A DNA stretch of 64,000 nucleotides, taken from Ophiostoma sp. CBS 140.51 (Eukaryota > Ascomycota > Sordariomycetes > Ophiostomatales > Ophiostomataceae). Both the position numbers and the translations under genes were made by a program. The DNA is taken from positions 1 to 64,000 of the forward strand of contig JANSLP010000073.1 in assembly GCA_029298735.1 (NCBI GenBank), read 5' to 3'. Numbering within the stretch: position 1 is the first letter of the stretch; every line of letters starts with the position of its first letter. Below, piece by piece: positions 1 through 10,068 of this stretch. The notes beneath the pieces are model-generated. The model did not search any database, had not been told where the DNA came from, and saw nothing but the letters and a program-made list of their open reading frames with translations.

Positions 1-172
1 AAATAAAAAATAAAAAACCCCATGCAAATGCTTGTTTTGTTTCCAAAAATATCCTACATGACCATTCCATTACCCCAACCCATGCATGCAATGTGACAAA
101 GGAAAATAACAGAAAAAAATGGAAATCAAAGTCTTTCGTAACTAAAAGAAAACACGCACGAGACGACGTATT

Positions 173-2456
173 TTACAGCCGCTGACGGCCGCGCGTCTCG
201 ATGGGTATCATAATCATGCCGAAAAACGCAGACAAAATCAGAGCGGCCGACAGGTAAATGGGCCCTGTCGCGCCGTCACCGGGCAGTGTCGCCGCGATAA
301 CGGGCGCTACCAGGCCAGTGATGCGGTTCAGGAAGGAGGCCACGCCCGTTCCGGCACCACGGACGGGTGCTGGGAAGATTTCGGGCGTGAAGGCGTAGAG
401 GACGCCATACATGATGTTTTGGGAGAAGGCCTCGACACAGGAGAAAAAGAGTTGGGAACCGGGCGAGTGGCCGAAAGTGACGAAGAAGAATAAGAAGATG
501 GCCGAAATCAAAGTCGAACCCGCCAGGGTACCACGGCGACCGAGGAATGGCGAGGGGTTGTCGACTGTGTAGGCGGCGAGCAAGCTGCCAGGAACACCGA
601 CGATACTCGTAATGGCGTAGTTGCGGTAGGTAACACTCGTGGGTGTCTCGGCAATAGTTCCAGCATCGCCATCTCTCAACATCAAAAGAGCAGACGCGGA
701 AGGTGAAGCAGCACCACCGTGCGAGAGATACTGAGGCAAGAAAGCATTGAAGAGAGGGTAGCCCATGCCGATGGTGGCCCAGACAAACCAGATGATAGCC
801 GTTGCCAAACCAAGCTGACGAGTACGGAATAGAGGCCGCAGGCGCTCGCCCGAAAAGGACTTGAGGCGATCACGGATAACTGAACTCGTTTGCGGCTTAC
901 GGTTGTGGACCGCACCACTACCGCTGCGGCGGTGGTTGCTGTTGTTGAACAGGCCCGCCTCATCGTCGTCAACGTCGTCGTTGTTGGTCGCGTCGTAGCC
1001 AATGAAGCCGTTGCTTTCGTCGGCAGCCGTCGTGGAAGGACCGTCATCGCTGCCCTCGGCCACGGCATCCATAATCTCTTCCGTGAGCCACGTCTTTGTA
1101 CTGTTGCGGTGCGCAAGGCCATGGATTACGGCAACAGCCTCGCTTTGGCGGCCTCTCGACAGCAGGTACTTGGGTGACTCGAATAGGCGGAAGATGAAGA
1201 AGCGGATGACAAACATGATAAAGGTCAGGATACCGATCGTCTTGATAAACCGGCGCCAGCCCGTGTTGTCGACATTGCCCTCTGCATCGACGCCAGTGAT
1301 TTGATACCAGGCCAGCAGCGAGGAGCACAGTTGGCCCACTGGCCACCACACAGAAAGAAGGGTGAGCAGTGAGCTGGAAGCATCGGGAAGAAATTCGAGA
1401 AAGAGGGCACCATCAACGGGCAAGTTGCCGCCGACACCGAAACCGAGAGCGGCCACAAGGGCACACACCATGCCCCATGACGTGCCATAGGCGGCCAGGG
1501 TGCCAAAGATACTGGTAATCAGTAGTGTGCAGTTGAACGCAAGGCGACGTCCCATGACGTCGGAGCCGATGCCCCAGAAAAAGCTGCCAAAGCAGAGGCC
1601 AAGGAAGAGTGCGCTGGTGGTGTACCGAACGGTCTTCTCAGCAATTCCAAACTCGGCTGATAATGAAGGAAGAATCAAGGAGATGCCCTGCAGATGGTTA
1701 GAATACGAATGTAAGCAGATATGATGAACGAATGATAGAAAGTCACTTACTTGCATCCATAAACTGCAGGAGTGGGAGAGCAGCACGTTAGTTCTTTGAT
1801 CCACAAAAATAATATCAAGATTTTCACAACTTACTTGTCTGCAAACCAGCCGAAGCCGCACAGAAAGAACAGCTGCCAGTTATACCGGCCCATGCCAATA
1901 TCTTGAATGGCTTTGTTGATGAGCTTGGATTTCACTAGAAGCTTGTTAGTATACGAGGGCATAAGATAGAACACCACGAATAGTCCCGTAGATTGAAGAA
2001 AAGGAACATACATTCGTAGTCGGTCCATCGCTGTCGGCCCTCTTTGCTTCCCTCGGGGCTTTGCCGAACTTCTCGCCGCAGGCCCTCGATGCTGTACTCG
2101 CACGCCCGCATCGGAAGCATGCCAGATGCCGCCGATACCTCGTTGTCGTCCTCGTCTTCGTCGCCTCCTCTTGACGTGCGGCTGTGCTGCTTTCGCCGCT
2201 CGCCATTGTCGAGGTCGGTTCTTCTGCCGCTCTCCACATCTTCGTCGTTGTCGTCTTCAACGAGACCGTTCGCGTCCTCCTCGCCCGGTGGAGCTTCGTA
2301 CTCGGACCGCCGTCCTGTGCGGGCGGCATGGCCGTAGTCGTGGGCCTCTTCTAAAGGGACGAGCACATCGGAGTAGTCGTGCACCGAGATGGTTCGGTAG
2401 GAGTTGAACTCAAACAACCGGCCGGCCATGGCTGACCAGCGCGAGCGGAGCGCCAT
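173..2456 (-). CDS. MFS transporter (sugar/SV2-like family), 4 exons
   Basis: Predicted 690-residue plasma- or internal-membrane transporter of the major facilitator superfamily; the substrate cannot be told from sequence. Exons read complement(2012..2456, 1835..1934, 1751..1763, 173..1687); all joins are GT-AG and the total is 691 codons. The first 150 or so residues form a hydrophilic Asp/Glu/Arg-rich cytosolic tail. The helical core then starts with the family hallmark F-A-D-N-L-W-M-Q, built across the 13-base third exon, followed by G-I-S-L-I-L-P-S. The loop G-S-D-V-M-G-R-R between helices 2 and 3 is the classical MFS motif. A long Asp/Ser-rich cytosolic loop separates the two six-helix halves. 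An ATG 51 bases upstream (2507) is in frame; I chose 2456, which begins M-A-L-R-S-R-W, but the choice is uncertain. Family call is strong, substrate unknown. Confidence 0.85.
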
Positions 2457-3571
2457 TGTGTGGGAAGAGCTCGAAATAGAAAACAGAGAAGCTGCCAACA
2501 CCCCCAATAGACCTCAAATGACCCAACGCCGCCTGGGCGATTTAAATCTGGCCTTATTGGTTACTCTTCGGTCCCCAAAGCTCGAATATACCGTAAGCGC
2601 GTGATCCGCCGTTGGTTGCAGTCGTATGGCGGGTAAAGGAGAGCTTCACGACGTTTCAGTGAAAGGAGCCGCTTGTCTGGTTTTTGGATGCGCGGGCACG
2701 GCCGGGCGGGAAGTCGAGAAACGCGAAGGTTGAAACGAAAGGCGCGCACAAAAGAGCGTAATGGAAGACAAAGAACGGCAGAATCGCGAGTTGAAGCGAC
2801 AAAAAGTGTAGAAAATGCCCTTTTCGATGGAAGAGGAGACGTTGAAAGTTGAGAGTTGAGTTTGGAGAACAGATTGAAGGAAGTTGGATGTTTTTGTGGG
2901 GAAGGGCATCCAAGTAAAAAGTCCCTGTACGGAAGGTACACTCGGCCATACAGGGGCTCTTGGAAACAGTAAAAATGCTGTAATAACAGTCCTTGGCCAC
3001 TCTTAGCCCCCCGTATATTTCTGGGGCGCATTAATAACACGGGGAAGGAGCGAACACGAGGATTGGGTAAAAAAGTGGAGTGCATTGCGCGCGTGCAACT
3101 TCCTGCGTGGGCAGGCACTGCACTTTTGGGCAAACTGGTGACTTACACCCCACGCGTAGCGTTGTTGTGCATATGCATGTGCATCGCACCTTCCCTTGTG
3201 ACTGGTGATATTTTCCGACAAGTTTGTTTGATTAATTCAAAAGAGAGATCCTGTCTACGAAGTAACGATGTTGGGATAAAGGCATCCAGAAGGAGACGTA
3301 ATGATAGCTTGATGAAAAATGAAGAGTAGTACTTGGCCCTAAAACGTGTGATAACTGGATGGGATGAAATAAAAACGAAAATAAATGAATAAATGCGATT
3401 GAACACAAAGCCGTATCTAAAAAGTGAGGGTACACAAAAATCGAAAACAAACGCCTATCCCTGATAAAAAAACAAATGAATAAAAACAAATACGCCGTAT
3501 GTCATAACAGTCTTTTAACGCCATGTACCATAAGTCCCATAAAGAATGGAGAAAATTTCTTAACCACACAA
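2457..3571. other. Intergenic, MFS promoter side and ATG7 3' flank
   Basis: This gap of 1.1 kb lies upstream of the minus-strand transporter and downstream of the ATG7 stop. Open frames of up to 190 codons occur at 2561-3133 on the minus strand, but they lack recognisable domains and overlap other open frames, so I do not call them genes. The part near 3400-3570 is AT-rich, as expected for a 3' end. Nothing else is supported. Confidence 0.6.
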
Positions 3572-5947
3572 CTACAGCATAACAGCCTCGCCATCGTCTT
3601 CGTCCATGTCGTCGTCGCTCAGGTCGAGAGCCTCGGCCATGGCCTCGGCCTGGCGCTGGATCTCAGCAAGGCCCGACAGCTCGGTCACGTACTCACGGTC
3701 ACCGAGCGCCTTCTTGACAAAGTCCCAACCCTCCTGGCGGTAGGCGTCGAGGATGGGCCGGCTGCAGGCACTGCACTGCGGGTACGACTTGCCGTTGATC
3801 AGGACGTTTTGGAAGTTGGCGACGAAACCGCGGATCTGGTGGGGCACGATGCCCAGCGGGTGGTCTTCCGGGTCGCGCTCGTAGGTGGGTGCTTCGTTGC
3901 GCTTTGAGGTCTTGGGCGCACCTGCATGGTGTCGTGAGGGATGCTGCATGATACTCGCAAAGAGCTCGACGAGCAGGGCCGACGCGATGGCGGCCACACC
4001 TGGCCGTGTGACGGTGCACTGCTGGTCCAGCGTCTGGTCTTTGACGGACTGTAAAGAGTTAGTATGGTGATATTTTGAACAAAAAGGGGCAGAAGAACTC
4101 ACATCGGCCGGAGCAACAACATCATTGCAGAAATAGCAGCCCAGGGTATCCTCCGAACCGTCGCGCGGTGTGGCACCATGACGCATAACGACGTACGTAT
4201 CAAAGCCGAGCGCTGCATTCAGCACAATCTTGCCCTTGGCCTTGCCCATGATAGTGGGCAGCCAACGGGATTCGCGCGTATCCATGAGAAGGAAAATGAC
4301 ATCGTGGCTATCGATGAGCTCCTCGAGCTTCTCGTAGTCGGCACGTGTCTTCGCCTCATCTATGACGGGGTGGCCGAGCATTGGGACCGAGAGAACGTGG
4401 CCTTCGGCCTCAACTCCTGGGTAGATCAGCTCCAGCGCTGCGGCGGCTCGGGTCGCCTTGGGCGCTCCTCCCTGAAGACAGTCCTTGAACTCGAAGAGAG
4501 GCTGGCGCACGGGGTTCGAAAACGAGACCGAGCCATAGTCGACAAAAGTGATCTTTCGTACGCCCCAACCCATTAGGTTGCGCGAGACGTAGCTGCCGAG
4601 GGTGCCTGCGCCGAGGAGCAGGCACGAGATATTCTTCATGCTGTCGAGGTCGAGATTCGGCGAAATACGCCACTTCATCAGCTTGAGGTTGAGGTCGACG
4701 GCCTGATCGGCCAGGCGCGCAGGGTCCATGTAGTCGGCCAGGTTGGCCAGCCGGGCCTGCAGCTTGCCGTTCACGTTCCGCTCCCAGCCGGTGACCTTGG
4801 GCATCTCTGTCGTCTCCATCTGCTCAATGCTACCATCGAGCTCAACGGGCAGGACGATGCTGCGTGGCTCGTCGCGCCGAGCCTGTGTGTCGCGGTAGCA
4901 GAGGATTTGCGCCTTGCGCAGCTGGTACCGCTGCCGGACTAGGACCAGCAGGTTGCGGAGGGGCCAGGATGGGTTCTCGGGGTATGTTGAAGGGTCGGCA
5001 AAGGAAATGTATTGGTCTTTCTCGGGCACGCCGTCGAAGAAGCCCGACTCGCCGTCGCGCAGGGACCCAATCACCCACCGGAACCCAAGCTCGATCTCAT
5101 CGGCGTCCAGGAACGTCGCAGAACCGCGGGAACGAAGGCTGCCGCCGTTATCTTCGAAATCGTCGTCCTCGGTTCTGCTCTCGCTCCCGGCGTCGGCGAT
5201 ATCAGCACCACCACTGCCAGCTACCGAGTGGCCGATCGGTACCCGCTTTGCGAGGAAGAAGCCGTGCTGGCGGCTGTCTGTTGCGTACCGCCATGTGCCG
5301 ACCTTATCCACGAGCTGCAGGGTCTCCTTCTTTCCAAGCTGGGTGACGTCGCCTGTGCGTTTCCACTGGGGGTCGGAGTGGAGGGCCGGGAATGCAAACC
5401 AGTATGTGAAGCGGTACTTTTTGAGGTCGGCGAAAGAAATGATGTTGAAGGAAGAGAGGAGGGAGGGGACCTCGTAGATGCTGCCGTCTTTGATTGCGTC
5501 CCAAATCTGTGCATATGCGGTTAGTCTTGCGGTATTCGGAGGGATTAGTTAGAGAGCAGGGAGTCTACCTGGCGTGCTGCTGTGTGCATCATAGCTGCCT
5601 TGTCGGCTTGCTTGAAATCCTCGATCGTGTTAAAGTTCTTGATGATGCCCTCGGCGCGGATCATGCCAGATGGTGCTCTGTAAACTAGTTAGTGAATGCC
5701 TTTATACCAGCTGTAGTTACAACATTACAGTGACATAGAATACGCACTGGTTACTAGTCAAGGCACCGCCCTGGATCTGCATCTGCGAGCTGATGCTCGG
5801 GTCCTTCTCGCCGCGCGGCTCGTACAGCCCCAGCACGGCGCGCGCGGAGTCGTCGAGCTTGTCGTGGTCGAGCTTGGACGCAAAGAGGGCCGAGTAAAAC
5901 GGCATCTCGACAAGCGAGTTAAATGTCGCAAACTGAAGGCCGGCCAT
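3572..5947 (-). CDS. atg7: Ubiquitin-like modifier-activating enzyme ATG7 (autophagy E1)
   Basis: E1-like enzyme that activates Atg12 and Atg8 with ATP and passes them to Atg10 and Atg3 for autophagosome formation in the cytosol. Exons are complement(5748..5947, 5569..5677, 4103..5506, 3572..4048), giving 729 residues, close to the fungal norm. The N-terminal half is the Atg7-specific Atg3/Atg10-binding domain. The C-terminal half is the ThiF/E1 fold, with the nucleotide-binding loop G-A-G-T-L-G-S-Y, the family-specific F-V-D-Y-G-S-V-S-F-S-N-P, and zinc-type Cys pairs C-Y-F-C and C-S-A-C. The catalytic cysteine is Cys582 in Q-Q-C-T-V-T-R-P-G, ten residues after the last splice junction. The C-terminus is Asp/Glu-rich. 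The start gives M-A-G-L-Q-F, the usual Atg7 N-terminus. The last intron (4049-4102) is 54 bases and keeps frame if retained. Confidence 0.97.
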
Positions 5948-7542
5948 GGCTGCGGTTTGCTGGTGGCTGTCTGCCTGCGTGTTAGTGTTGGCTGGCTGTG
6001 TTGTGTTCTGCGCGGATGTGAGAAGGTGGTTGATGTTTGGTGGTCGGAGGTCGTTGAGTAATAGCTCCGCACACGGAGGAAAGGGTCGCAGATGTAGGTA
6101 GGAGGTAGGGTATGCGGTCGTTGGATGCAAGGTTTGGATGGAATGCGCTGTAATACGTCGTTTGCGCTCGCGATACTTCGAAGTCTTTCGAATGTTGTTT
6201 GTTGGGGGTTGACAGTTCGAAGTAAATGTGTCAAATTAGTCACGAGAGATATCGATGAATGACAAAAGCTACGAGACACGAAAGGGAAGGGAGGGCTGCC
6301 GAGACGGGCAGGAGGCAAAATAATAGCACGATCGATAGCATGAACGGGCAGGCGCAAAAGCGGCAATACAAAAGCCGCCTGGAGACTGCAAACACTAGGC
6401 CGCCCACCTGCCTGGAAATCGTCAGTTTGGGTGTGTCTTGGGGCGGATGATGGACTAAAAGACGATAGTGAGTAGTGAAAAGGTGGAGGGGGCGGGGTAA
6501 ACGGCACAGCTCACTGCCCCTGTCACTGCAAGGCCGCCTAGGTCACAATGTCTCACTGCAGGCTGCACAGGTCGCTCTTGCCTCCTGAGAACAAATGCTG
6601 CTCGCTAATCAGTGATTATTGCGTCACACGGACAAGAGCTTGGAGTGAAATGGCCAGACCTCTCTCTGCTCTTGTTCTGCTGACCAGACGAACGATAACA
6701 TAAACAGGCAACAGCAGCACCAGATGCAGAAGGCACGATCAAAAGTGCCGCGAGAGCAAGAGGACCGTGTACGGATCTGTTATAAGGCAGGTGCATCCCT
6801 GGCCTGAACTGTTGGGGAAGGACAAAGGGGACAAGGGGAACTGGGGAGAAGGAGGAGAAAGAAATGGAAGAGCTAAATCAGAGTCACCTGCCGTTGGAAG
6901 GAGCGTTGGCCCTATGTGGGTTTCTCTTGTCTTGTTCTATCTGAAGTCTTCTGGTTGAGTCATGTGCACGACATGCGACCTCTTTGGCTTGAAGAGAATG
7001 CGCCGTCTTCTCAGCCTTGCGCAAAACCGACATGATTGCCTGCTTTATGCTTGCAAGGCTTTATCAAGGTTGTATGGGCTGTCACTGTCTTTTATACGAC
7101 TTACAGGATTATATAATGAAGAATGAATCTGTTCAGTCCACTGGGAGCGGTCATTCAATATGGGCCGGCGGCTTTTGCTGCAGAGGCCACAAGAGCCGAT
7201 GCGCTAATACTGGACAGCGCTTCACGTGGTTCGCTGGAAAACGCGTGCAAGTCGGATTTTGTGAGTAGAGCTTATGCAACCGCGTTCGCGTTTTTTGGTG
7301 TCTTTTGCCCGCCGGAGCAGGAGGAATGGAGAGGCCCCTGGTCGACTTTGATTGATATTTGATATCTCTTGGCAAACGAGAGCACGTTGTGTTGCACAGC
7401 TGTTATTGCAATCTCAGACCATCCTAGACCATCAGAAGCAGCTTTGGCAGGAACAAAACGATCTGCAGCTATATCAACTCAATATACAAAAAGATACATA
7501 ACAGGACAGGCCTGAGTCGACCTAACCAACTGACTCACGACA
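5948..7542. promoter_or_regulatory. Divergent intergenic region between ATG7 and dCMP deaminase
   Basis: This 1.6 kb segment lies head-to-head between ATG7 (-) and the dCMP deaminase gene (+), so it should carry both promoters and 5' leaders. On the ATG7 side (5950-6500) the transcribed strand is C/T-rich, as in fungal 5' UTRs. I see no protein family in the short open frames and no tRNA-like structure. Individual transcription-factor sites cannot be assigned with confidence. Confidence 0.55.
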
Positions 7543-8752
7543 ATGTTGATCGGGATCTGTGGAAGTACGTGATACGATTATGCTCTTTGCCCGTTCCTGT
7601 GTGCTCTGAATATCTGACTGACACTGCTTTCATCCAGGCATTTGTGCGGGCAAGACAACGGTCGGCCAGTACCTCGTTGAGCGCCATGGCTTTACCCGGC
7701 TGAGCATCAAGGCTGGTGCCGACGACGAGACGACCAAGGGGGACAACCCGACCACCTTTGCTACGCCTGAGGCGCTCCTCGACTTTGTCACGCTGCGCTG
7801 GCGGGAACGCTGGGTCACGACCGATATTGCCAGCGAGCCCGTCCTGGACGTCTTTGCCCGGCGGCCCTTTTTCTTGCTCATCAGCGTCGACGCACCTGTC
7901 GCGGTGCGGTGGCGGCGTGCCCAGCGGCGAGCTTCTAGCCCAGAATCGATCGACCTGGAATCGTTTGTCACCGAGTCTGATTTCCAGCTATACGGTGGCG
8001 GTCCCAAGGCGTACGCTCCCTTGCTGCCGGTTATGGCACGGGCGGCCATGCGTTTTGCCAACGGTGGTTTGGAGGAGAAGACGCTGTCTACAGAGCCGCT
8101 GTTTGCCGCGCTTGACAAGGCCGGTCTGGACGTGGCGGGCGTCGAGCAGCTACTGCGGCCCTCGTGGGACCGGTATTTCATGTCGCTGGCGTCGCTGGCC
8201 GCCCAGCGGAGCAACTGCATGAAGCGGCGCGTGGGGTGTGTGCTGGTGCGCGAGAAGCGCGTGGTGAGCACGGGTTACAACGGCACTCCCCGTGGCTTGC
8301 GCAACTGCGGTGAGGGCGGCTGTGGACGGTGCAACGGCGGTGTCGGCGCCGGTGTCGGCTTGGCGACGTGTCTGTGCCTGCACGCCGAGGAGAACGCGCT
8401 GCTCGAGGCGGGTCGCGAGCGCATCCCGACGGCGTCGCTGGCCAACACGATTCTGTACTGCGATACGTGCCCGTGTCTGACGTGCAGTATCAAGATTGTG
8501 CAGGTCGGCATTGGCGAGGTGGTTTACAGCCAGGGCTACAGCATGGACGCCGAGACGGCGGCTGTGTTCAAAGAGGCCGGTGTGCGCCTGCGGCAGTATA
8601 TTCCGGTACGTTTTTTCCCTTCTTCGACTCCATTCTCACATGTTGTCTCTTCTTTTCATTCCTTGATTGACCTTAGCCTTGCGACTGACTGACCAATCGT
8701 ACAACAGCCCACACAAGGCCTCATCCACCTCGACAGAATGACAGAGTCGTAA
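7543..8752 (+). CDS. dcd1: Deoxycytidylate (dCMP) deaminase
   Basis: Zinc enzyme that deaminates dCMP to dUMP, feeding thymidylate synthase in dTTP supply. Exons 7543..7564, 7638..8605 and 8708..8752 join to 345 codons (344 residues). The first exon has only 22 bases; splicing builds a P-loop-like G-S-I-C-A-G-K-T-T, the kinase-like N-terminal extension usual in fungal Dcd1. The C-terminal half is a canonical cytidine/deoxycytidylate deaminase: G-Y-N-G-T-P-R-G-L substrate loop, then C-G-E-G-G-C-G-R-C, catalytic H256-A-E with zinc ligand His256 and proton shuttle Glu258, and zinc ligands Cys287 and Cys290 in P-C-L-T-C. All catalytic residues are present, so the enzyme should be active. The last exon encodes only P-T-Q-G-L-I-H-L-D-R-M-T-E-S. 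Confidence 0.96.
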
Positions 8753-9864
8753 ACATTGTTTACGATGTTTTTGTCGATCTCGAATTGGGCTGGTGGGTGG
8801 TGCAATGCGATGAGATAGCGATTGATGAGTTGATGTTAGATGATAGATGCTTCTGCGAATGTAAATGGTCATGTTCAATAAACACATGGAAGTCACGAAT
8901 TGTCCAATAGATAGTCAAAAGAGAAAAAAAGAATTAAGATGCAAAAAAGTCAAAATGCGTTCTACAGTGATATCAGCAGAAAAGAAATACATAAAATATG
9001 AAAAAGGTATACATCAAAAAATAGCCAGCTGTCCGCATCCAACTCTATCCAACAAGCAGTGGTCAATGGTCGATAACTGATCGTCGAGCTTTCCGCATGT
9101 CGTGTCGCGAAAAAGAGCTGAAGCCAAAGCAAGTAGAGGTATTTTTTTTGTTGACACGCCTCTGCGCAGTTCAATTGAGATAGGAAAGAGCTGCAGCAAA
9201 GGCGCGCATAGAAGGAAGACGTCCTGGTGTTTCTTCTGTCATCTCCCTTCGGGAACTTTTCGAGTAGTTCATTCGCTTCATATTGCCGGTGCGGTGTGAG
9301 AGGGTCTTGGCAGACGATCACCGACACGGAACAATGTCGCGCGTGTAAAAGCTTGCATCGCGAAAACCCAGCGCAAAGTTCCGACAGCTGAGGTGTGAAT
9401 GCTGAATTGATGTTTGTGGCGCCAATCGATCGAAGCTTTTTGGGGCTGTTTGTTTTGGTTTGTTGATCGATTGTTTTTGTGGGTGGCAATTGCCGCAAAT
9501 TGGTCGAAATGAAAGTCGTGATGATAAACAAAATGAAGAAACGAGGCGCGTCTTTTTGTGGCCAGAAGCTCCTTTGTGCAGTAAGAGAGCGTAGAGAGAG
9601 CGCAAGACAGCTGGTTTGCGCCCCTCCCGGAGAAGCAACAAATAACAGCTGCCGACGCCTCATCCAATATTAGGAGGCCACGCAACACACGTCCGATTCA
9701 CCCTCGTCTCTCAATTGCTCAGATGCTCAATTGAAGACGAGTCTTTCTTTCCTGCAGCCCCGTCGCCCATGGACGGCGGCTGTGTCATCGTTTCCCTCTT
9801 CCTGTCTTTCGTCGCTCCTCCGAATCCTCCTCCCATCTCGCTATCCCTCGCGCGCGGGGACAGC
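8753..9864. other. Convergent intergenic region
   Basis: This 1.1 kb gap lies between the stop of the dCMP deaminase gene (+) and the stop of the small membrane-protein gene (-), so it holds two 3' flanks. The stretch 8870-9040 is AT-rich with poly-A runs. Minus-strand open frames around 8962-9688 show no domain and are not called as genes. Confidence 0.55.
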
Positions 9865-10068
9865 TTACTTCTGCGAAGCCTTGGCGGCCTTGCGGGCCGA
9901 GACCAGCTTGTGAATCCACAGACCGACCAGACCAACGCCGACGACGAAGACAATGGCGAACACAACAATGACACCGGCCTCACGGCTGGCCCAGTTGGAG
10001 CGCTTGGCGAGGTGGGCGACAGCCTCCTCGCGGGCGGCGATGAGAGCGGCGGAACGGATGGCGGCCAT
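9865..10068 (-). CDS. Small single-pass membrane protein (67 aa), conserved-hypothetical type
   Basis: Short intronless frame encoding 67 residues. An N-terminal amphipathic stretch rich in Ala, Arg and Glu is followed by N-W-A-S-R-E-A-G, then one strongly hydrophobic helix (about residues 32-52, V-I-V-V-F-A-I-V-F-V-V-G-V-G-L-V-G-L-W-I), and a Lys/Ala-rich tail ending K-A-S-Q-K. This layout, with a positively charged C-terminal tail, suggests a tail-anchored or single-span protein of an internal membrane. Its function is unknown to me. Upstream, the transcribed strand reads a CTAAC branch site, a long pyrimidine tract and CAG (acceptor at 10099-10100), so a 5' UTR intron is likely. Clean codon use and an uninterrupted helix support a real gene. 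Confidence 0.7.
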   Translation of the reverse strand: MAAIRSAALIAAREEAVAHLAKRSNWASREAGVIVVFAIVFVVGVGLVGLWIHKLVSARKAAKASQK

